A stretch of DNA of 62,000 nucleotides from Apostichopus japonicus (Eukaryota; Echinodermata; Holothuroidea; Aspidochirotida; Stichopodidae), in assembly GCF_037975245.1 (NCBI RefSeq), contig NC_092571.1:13697417-13759416 (forward strand), in the 5' to 3' direction. Numbering within the stretch: the first letter of the stretch is position 1; each line of letters opens with the position of its first letter. Both the position numbers and the translations under genes were made by a program. The notes below the pieces were generated by a model. It was not told the origin of the DNA. It saw only the letters and a program-made list of their open reading frames with translations, and made no database searches. This document shows, piece after piece, positions 55,920 through 62,000 of this stretch.

Positions 55920-58340
55920 GAAATATCACAGAAGGCAAGAAGAAATATCACAGAAGGCAATGTCAAATCATAAAACTTTGAATATGAACAGGTTGACCTG
56001 ATAGTTGATAATCTTCACTATAAAAATATCAATCAGTTCCCTTTGGGAAACAGCAGTAACATTGCGAAGAATAATATGAAAATGAAAAATTACTACATTG
56101 CAAGATTTCGTCTCCATAAATATTCGACTGTCTTAAAACTGTGCGTTAACGATGTTGCCGCAAATCTGTATTTTACAATGGCCCGTCCTGTTAAAAAGAT
56201 TAGGATTCAACTACTCGATTAATTATAATCTAAGTACTGTATAATATACATTTGGAAAGAAAAGCTCATCTCCTACAACCAAAGAACAAACTGTTGATCT
56301 GATAGTTGGTCCTCCTTGAAAATACAAATATAAACATTTATCTGGGAAATGTCGTTAGCAGGATCAAAACAAAAACTAAACCAGAAAAATGGAGAATCTG
56401 TTCATTATGAAATCTTAGTTTAATAAGGATTGAAAAAAATCATGAACTTACGATGGATAATCTCCATGTGATTATTCTACTTGGAATGTATAACGCTTGA
56501 ATCTATGATACATACGCAATGATTGTACGCAATGTTACTGCCAGATTTGTCTCCGCTGTGAGTCATCACCAAGAGTTTGAACACTTAACGAAGTACTATA
56601 TAATACTTTTATGAAAAGGAAATACTTGTAAAGGCATTCTATAATACACAGCTACACAATCAGCATGCGGAAAGTTTCGCTAGCAGGAGCATTACGAAGA
56701 GGCGGACAGGAAAGGTAAACCATCCATATTGATAGATTTCAGTTCGATGAATCAACAAATGTGTTCATGTTGTGCGTTAGTAACAGAGAATGAATTATTT
56801 TGTCTCATTTTCCACATGACTAGGCTTGAACCAAATGAACGTTTGACTGATATTCTCCGTGTGAATATGTACTTGGAATAAAGAACGATTGAAATTATTA
56901 TCCACATAGAAAGGAACATTTCATTTGTACACAAAAGTACGGACAGATATGTAGCCGCTCTGTGATATCTCGGTGATGTTCAACTATAATCTAAGTACTA
57001 TATATTATTTATGGCAAATCTACATAAAGGCAAGTTCTAGTTCCATCTATCTTCGACTCCTTTATAAGATTTGGGATAATGGCCACCTACAAATTATTGT
57101 TGCAGTGCTGCGTTCCTGTTTAAGGTTTTGGATTGAAAAAAAAAACAATATCATGACATTACAGTTGGTAATGTCCTTGTGAGTATATACTTGAACAAAA
57201 TAAAGATTTTATCCAGTATCCATATAGAAAAGTGTAACCCATTGTATATGTATGTAAGGACATATCCATGTTTCCAGTTCAATTCTTGTCTGACTTTTGT
57301 GAAGAAGAAACATCAGAGAAGCATAGTAATTTCCTACAATGTACCTTTTTGGCTCGCTTGACCTGAGTTTCGTTTGTAAGAATGGGATGGTTTGGTAGTG
57401 CCGTTTGGCCGTGACGTTTTGTTTCCCGTATGACGGGTCACGTAAAAAGCATTTCATACAATCAAATAAGAACAGGTTGATCTGAAAGCTGGTAAATCTT
57501 GCTGATAAAAATATAAGTCAGGAAAACCAGGAACATGACGGAGAATGAAACAGAAAAAAAAGATAATAAGTCCCTACATTTGCAAGAAATTACTTCGGAA
57601 CATGTTAGTTCGCATTTAAGATGCGAGTTACAGCCGTTCCTGCAGACGACTTACTTTGCAATGTCGCGTTCCAGTGTAAAGGTTATGAATGATAATACCA
57701 AATACAATGAATAATCTCCTTTCGTGTCTCCGATTGTACGCAACACTTCGGTCAGATTTGTATCCGGAATTAGTCATTCCCATGAGTTTCAAATCTAATT
57801 CATTGCAAGTACAATAAAATATATTTATGAAAAGGAAATGTTTGAAAGGGTGGAGTGACATCTACAACCAATCAACATATTGTTGATATTAAGTAAAGCC
57901 ATTGACAACAAGTCAAATCAATTTGAGGAAAAAGTCTCTAGCATGGAAGTATGGTATATAATCTCCCCTCCAAATCGCATAAAGCATCGTCGTATTATAG
58001 GATTGCAAATATTCGATTGATAATATCAGTGTAAGTATCTACTTGAATCTATGATCCATAACGGAAAGAGCATCCTATTGTAGACAGAAGGCGGACAGAT
58101 ATGTTCTGGTCTGGGATATATCGGTGGAGTTAACTCTATAATATTTATACGAAAATGAAATATATAGAAAGACCAAGCTACGCAACAGAAAGACAATCGA
58201 ATAGCAATATCATGATCCGACAGTTGTTCAAACTTGACAATAGAAAATTACAATCATTATTCTTGGAAATTAACGCATTGCACGACAATTTCGAGGAATA
58301 AAAAAGAACAATTTTGGGATTAAAAAAAACGAAAATTTAT
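55920..58340 (-). pseudogene. Second array of decayed Ig V-exon relics (about seven)
   Basis: Paralogous to 12.6-14.1 kb: for example 55,955-56,070 against 12,645-12,760, 56,110-56,400 against 12,815-13,100, and 56,935-57,020 against 13,565-13,640. V-exon hallmarks occur near 55,997, 56,300, 56,640, 57,000, 57,483, 57,860 and 58,220, all in minus-strand sense, none with an open frame. At the left edge the unit 'gaaatatcacagaaggcaa' is duplicated in tandem. The TM exon lies just upstream in minus-strand order. Confidence 0.55.
57342..57451 (+). mobile_element. 5'-truncated LINE 3' tail
   Basis: The shortest tail copy: 'ggctcgcttgacctgag', 'tgccgtttggccgtgacg' and 'tgacgggtcacgtaaaaagca'. Inserted inside the V-relic array. 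Confidence 0.75.
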
Positions 58341-59071
58341 GGAAGGATGGATAATCTAATGAAGTCCCCCCCCCCCATCTCCCACCACTCCTCCAAATTG
58401 AGTAACGGTTTGCCTAAGAACAAGAAAAATTACGACAATGTACCCACTATAATTGGATACAAACGTAACACATTTTGGGTGAAGTAGTTTCCCAACTTTT
58501 AGACCAGGTCAACATTTTTTTTATTTTAAATTGAAATTAAATTTTACCAATCCTACTATATTGTTAAAAGATGTTAACATTTGATGTCATCGTTGAGTTA
58601 TTTATGTGTTAATTATATTCAATCCAAACAGCTGCTTTAAGCACATATATTTATTTTATCGCATTTTATTTATAAGATATTTATAAGATATTATATTAAA
58701 AAGATAGTAATACTATATTTAATAGAATGTAATTAAATAGTTGATGGCCTATCAACCGAAAGGTTAAATTTAGCGAAACTGTCAAATTAGGAATTGGAAG
58801 AAGTATATTTTTATATATTTCGTTCATGGAAAAGTACGATGTTTAAGTTTTCAAACACATTTGGTTCCAGTGAGAAACTTTGTCTTTACATTTCATATTT
58901 ATTCTAGATAATCAACGCCAAAATACATAAAATAGCAATATATCATTTTATTCCTATTTTAGAGTTCAAAACGATACGTAGACACAAGGCCTACTATGAA
59001 TGATATTGTGTGTAGTTTCATTCATAGTTAAACTATATATCTGTCGATCTATAACGTATTACTTTGCTTAC
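58341..59071. other. Non-coding
   Basis: A C-run at about 58,365-58,378. 58,800-59,060 is paralogous to 14,640-14,930 (and partly 37,620-37,740). No gene is seen. Confidence 0.4.
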
Positions 59072-59159
59072 CTGTAGAAATATAGGATGATTATCACAGA
59101 CAGGACGAGTACTACAGCAATTACGATCATCACCATGACGTTCATTATGTTGTTCGTGT
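59072..59159 (-). CDS. Ig-receptor transmembrane exon
   Basis: An 88-nt exon with acceptor ctctacag before 59,159 and donor gtaagc at 59,071-59,066. With a phase-1 start it reads (D)TNNIMNVMVMIVIAV then VLVLSVIIILYFY(R), a single hydrophobic helix followed by Arg. Homologous to 14,933-15,017. The matching V/C2 exon would lie to the right of about 59.2 kb; none was found within the window, so this gene is either incomplete here or its ectodomain exon lies beyond 62 kb. Confidence 0.65.
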
Positions 59160-59800
59160 CTGTAGAGATGATATTAAGATATGCAAATATGTTAATATCA
59201 GCAACCATATTGCGTAAGTGGATTAAATTCACTGCAAATTCACTTAGACATGAAAAAATTGTTTCATAAATAATATTTATTTGTGAAGTATATTTACTAA
59301 CTTAATAAAATGTGATACATTAGATTGCTTAGCTTAGCTCTTAATGCAGTCTCAATTCAAGGTTTCGTCAAACTGATTTTTATCATATATCATTTTGCAG
59401 TTACTAGATATGTATCATCCAGTTTACTTAAATTTTCTGTGAACTCCGCTAACATATTTACATGGAAAAAGGCTCACATGACGATATTGATTATAATAGG
59501 GGTATGCTTCTTAGAAATTGTACATCTTCAGACAAAAATGCTCCATTTTCCGACCCCTGGCTCATTCGTCATGGACGCCGAAAACGTAATATAAACCATT
59601 GAATAATCAATTGATAAATTGTTACTCTCATAATCCGTTGAAATAAAACTCCACACGTTTTCTAAAGAAACTTTACTTTACTCCCTCACACAGTCACAAG
59701 TATTAAATGGTGAACCTCACACTACATCACATCAGATGTTACCCTGTGGTACACATCGCCCCCTCCCCCCTCACCCACCAAATAGAAAAGCCGCCCCCTG
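59160..59800. other. Non-coding intron/intergenic
   Basis: Continues paralogy with 15,018-15,190 for about 180 bp and then diverges. The frame at 59,325-59,594 has no recognisable domain. Confidence 0.4.
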
Positions 59801-59804
59801 GCCA

Positions 59805-60200
59805 GGGGCGTCAATCCGATTTGAAACGTGGGGGGGACGGAATCGATTCGAGTATTCCGGTCGTAAGTACTATCTAAGTGGAGCGCCACCATCGGTTGGC
59901 GCGCAGCGTACAAGAAAATTTTTCTTCTGGCAGACCCCTCAGATTGCAGGAAACGGCACTTCCCGTGCATTATGGCAGAAAGCAACACCCCTAAAATTGA
60001 TAAAAATTTTCGGCAATTTTTTATTTTGGGAAATATTCTCGAAGGATGTGATCGCCATTTATTCCTAAGTTTACGAATTCCTGGTCTCCCAGAAGCACCC
60101 AACATTTAAGATATCGAAACATTTTCGTGTTGACTGATCCATGATCACCGCCCATCAAGGGCAGCGGAAGCACTTTTAATCGGGGGGGGGGGGCACCGAC
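59805..60200. mobile_element. Unclassified repeat, copy 1
   Basis: Shares with 60,540-60,805 a ~60-bp core (GCGCCACCATCGGTTGGCGC, a stem-loop, then 'agcgta', 'aaaattttt' and 'acccctcaga'). Begins at a 'ggggcgtcaatccg' boundary with a G-run, and another G-run lies near its right end. Looks like a non-autonomous DNA element; no TSD was found. Confidence 0.4.
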
Positions 60201-60539
60201 ATCAAAGGGCACTTTGCAGCAATTCGATTGGACTGATGCAGCCTTATATTTAGTACCCTTTACAACTCTTATTGTATTATCTTATTTGTGTACTCACATC
60301 ACTCCATCAACGCCCCCCCCCCCCTCTCAAGGAAAATATGCATACTAGCACTGCAATCTCCAATGTGCAAATTGGGAAACAAGGAACAAGTTTTCTTTTG
60401 AGACAAAATGAGGCGAAATCATGCTAATTGCTAATGTAGGAATCTTCCGAATTGGAGTTTATTTCTTGTTATATCTTAACAAATTTGTTTCATTCGAAAT
60501 AGCTTTGAGTTTGACCCACAGAAATTCACTAAGAGTCAG

Positions 60540-60805
60540 AGACGTAGCCAGGAGTTGCAAAGTTGTATGCACGACTATCTGAGCGGAGCGCCACCATCGG
60601 TTGGCGCAGAGCGTAGTAGAAAATTTTTGGTTTTACAAACCCCTCAGATGGCCGGAAAAAGGCCCTTCCCGAGTGTTCATTCTGGTTCCCTGGCCTCTTG
60701 CTAACTTGAGACACCTCAATTTTTATGTAGAAAATGGGCACATTTTTAATCTGGGGAAAAATGGGGGCACGTGCCCCCTGTGCCCCCCGGTTCCGCCGCC
60801 CTTGC
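60540..60805. mobile_element. Unclassified repeat, copy 2
   Basis: Starts 'gagacgtagccagga', a GACGTAG-type end, and carries the same stem-loop core as copy 1. Its right end is G/C-run rich ('gggggcacgtgccccctgtgcc'). Between the two copies (60,201-60,539) I see only a C-run at about 60,314-60,325. Confidence 0.45.
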
Positions 60806-61213
60806 CGCCCATGCCCGTGAGAAGTGGTGACTGGGTGAAGAAAGAGCCATGCCGTTTGAAAACATGGGCAGAACAAGTGAAAGTAGCGAAACCTAAGGTA
60901 AAACGCGCGATAACGAAGTGATTATTTTCCAGGTTAATTGAGACTGTATCAAACGCGAGCTTAGGACAAACATATTCAAAGGTAATGGCATTACTAATCC
61001 CGATATGTCGTCTTTGAGGTGTGTGGAAAATCTGCAACGACCATCAAAGAGCAATTGAATATTTAGTCTACTTTTCGATTTCAAAAACACTTTTTTTTTA
61101 ATTATGACAAAATTTTATGACACCTTTGATTTTTTTTTTTTGGGGGGGGCTGTGCCCCCGGCCCCAATGGGCACGACGCCACTGACCACAGGGCCTCAGA
61201 TATAGGCCCATTG
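60806..61213. other. Non-coding; end of a further DNA-type repeat near 61,140-61,185
   Basis: A T-run and G-run precede 'ggcacgacgccactgac', which is the inverted counterpart of the GGCGTAG/GACGTAG ends elsewhere. The other end was not placed. No gene. Confidence 0.35.
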
Positions 61214-61573
61214 CAGGGGTGGGCAACCTTTTGAATGAATGGGCCAGATTTTAGGAGTGAAAGATTGACAGGGCCGCACCTAACCAACGGCCTGCTGCTG
61301 ATTACAAACCTTTGATTCCGAGGACGTTCAAGCAATAGGTGTGTGTACTTAATCTGTATCCACAAAACCATAATGTCAATACAGTCCTGTTGATAATTAA
61401 TGGTGATAATAGACCAACCTGACAGCATCATAAGTGCAGATAAATTCTAAGCAGCTAGCTCGTTTTTGGTGATGATGCAAAATAGATTGATTTTTTTCTT
61501 TTTCTTGAGACATCTCACGGGCAGCAAAAAAATCACTGGCGGGCCGCATGTGGCCCACAGATTGGCACCCCTG
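61214..61573. mobile_element. hAT-like non-autonomous element
   Basis: A 360-bp element with ends CAGGGGTGGGCAACC and, inverted, CAGGGGTGCCAATC. Near each end are 'gggccag'/'ggcgggccgcatgtggccc' segments of the kind common in hAT MITEs. The flanking 8-mers (gcccattg, gtctatag) do not match, so the target duplication has decayed or the element moved otherwise. No coding capacity. Confidence 0.65.
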
Positions 61574-62000
61574 GTCTATAGGAACGATGTCCCAAAATTT
61601 CCCTGGACATATAGGTGAAGGAAGCTATCCGCCGCGACTATGAGTTTCTCGACTTTCTGTCCTGGGGGAGTCATACCACAAAATGGTGCATTTCCTCATA
61701 CGCCATTATTAATAATTTAAATAACTAACTAATAAGGCACAGCCCATATCCGAGTTCGTATAGCGAGCTTAGCGCAAATTTTGCGCCAGCATGTTAACCA
61801 GGTTGCTAGGTCTACGAGAATACATTTACATGAAATTTGAAAACAAGGATAGCAAGACATACAACTTTTATTATGTTTTCAGGACCTCACACATGCGCAT
61901 GTATCGTCAGACTTAGAATAGGTCCCATGTGAGTGGTGGCTAAAGTGATGAAGGCATGAAAATAAATCAGTGGTTGTTCGTTGGAGTCCTCAAGCAAGTT
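61574..62000. other. Non-coding, nothing identified
   Basis: No gene or repeat recognised. Confidence 0.4.

Overview
This is eukaryotic, intron-containing animal DNA. It is mostly AT-rich and non-coding, with long tracts of diverged duplication, several non-LTR retrotransposon copies, hAT-like MITEs, a long tetranucleotide microsatellite and a ~200-bp satellite. Coding signal outside transposons is limited to immunoglobulin-like (Ig) receptor exons, all on the minus strand. Nothing names the species. A marine invertebrate is my guess, from the expanded Ig-receptor cluster and the Tx1-like LINE, but the sequence does not prove it.

Receptor cluster, in minus-strand order (right to left). A transmembrane (TM) exon lies at 59.1 kb, followed by decayed V-exon relics at 58.4-55.9 kb. 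Further relics lie at 45.2 and 37.2 kb, and TM/cytoplasmic-tail segments at 41.3 and 32.6 kb. Then come a nonsense-mutated V exon (25.1-24.6 kb), two intact secreted-signal + V-like + C2-like exons (23,158-22,327 and 20,895-20,106) and a frame-damaged V/C2 exon (18.6-18.2 kb). These precede a TM exon (15,017-14,933), an array of V relics (14.1-12.2 kb), a TM/tail segment (9.4 kb), a V exon with an internal deletion (2,078-1,729) and the start of another intact exon (162-1, running off the window). The intact exons end in phase-1 donors and the TM exons start with phase-1 acceptors, so they fit together. The expected product is a type I membrane protein with two Ig-like ectodomains.

Duplication. 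About 1-12,000 is paralogous to about 22,990-36,320, with a third partial copy at about 40,000-45,250. The 12.2-15.0 kb block is paralogous to 55.9-59.3 kb. Because duplicates exist, several insertions can be read against an empty paralogous site.

Mobile DNA. A nearly full-length, frameshifted Tx1/L1-like LINE occupies 48.8-53.6 kb (minus). An ORF1-only relative bounded by a 14-bp target-site duplication lies at 46,346-48,206 (plus). Truncated pieces of the same LINE group occur at 6.7, 9.6, 14.2, 15.2-16.2, 27.1, 27.5, 29.9, 36.5, 40.6 and 57.4 kb. A ~195-bp SINE-like repeat whose 5' head is the first ~45 nt of U2 snRNA occurs three times (6.4, 13.4 and 14.5 kb). Two hAT-like MITEs lie at 29.2 and 61.2 kb.

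The observations I rate highest are the U2-headed SINE with clean insertion evidence, the multi-exon Ig cluster that may share one TM exon and has flanking arrays of V relics, and the ORF1-only LINE.
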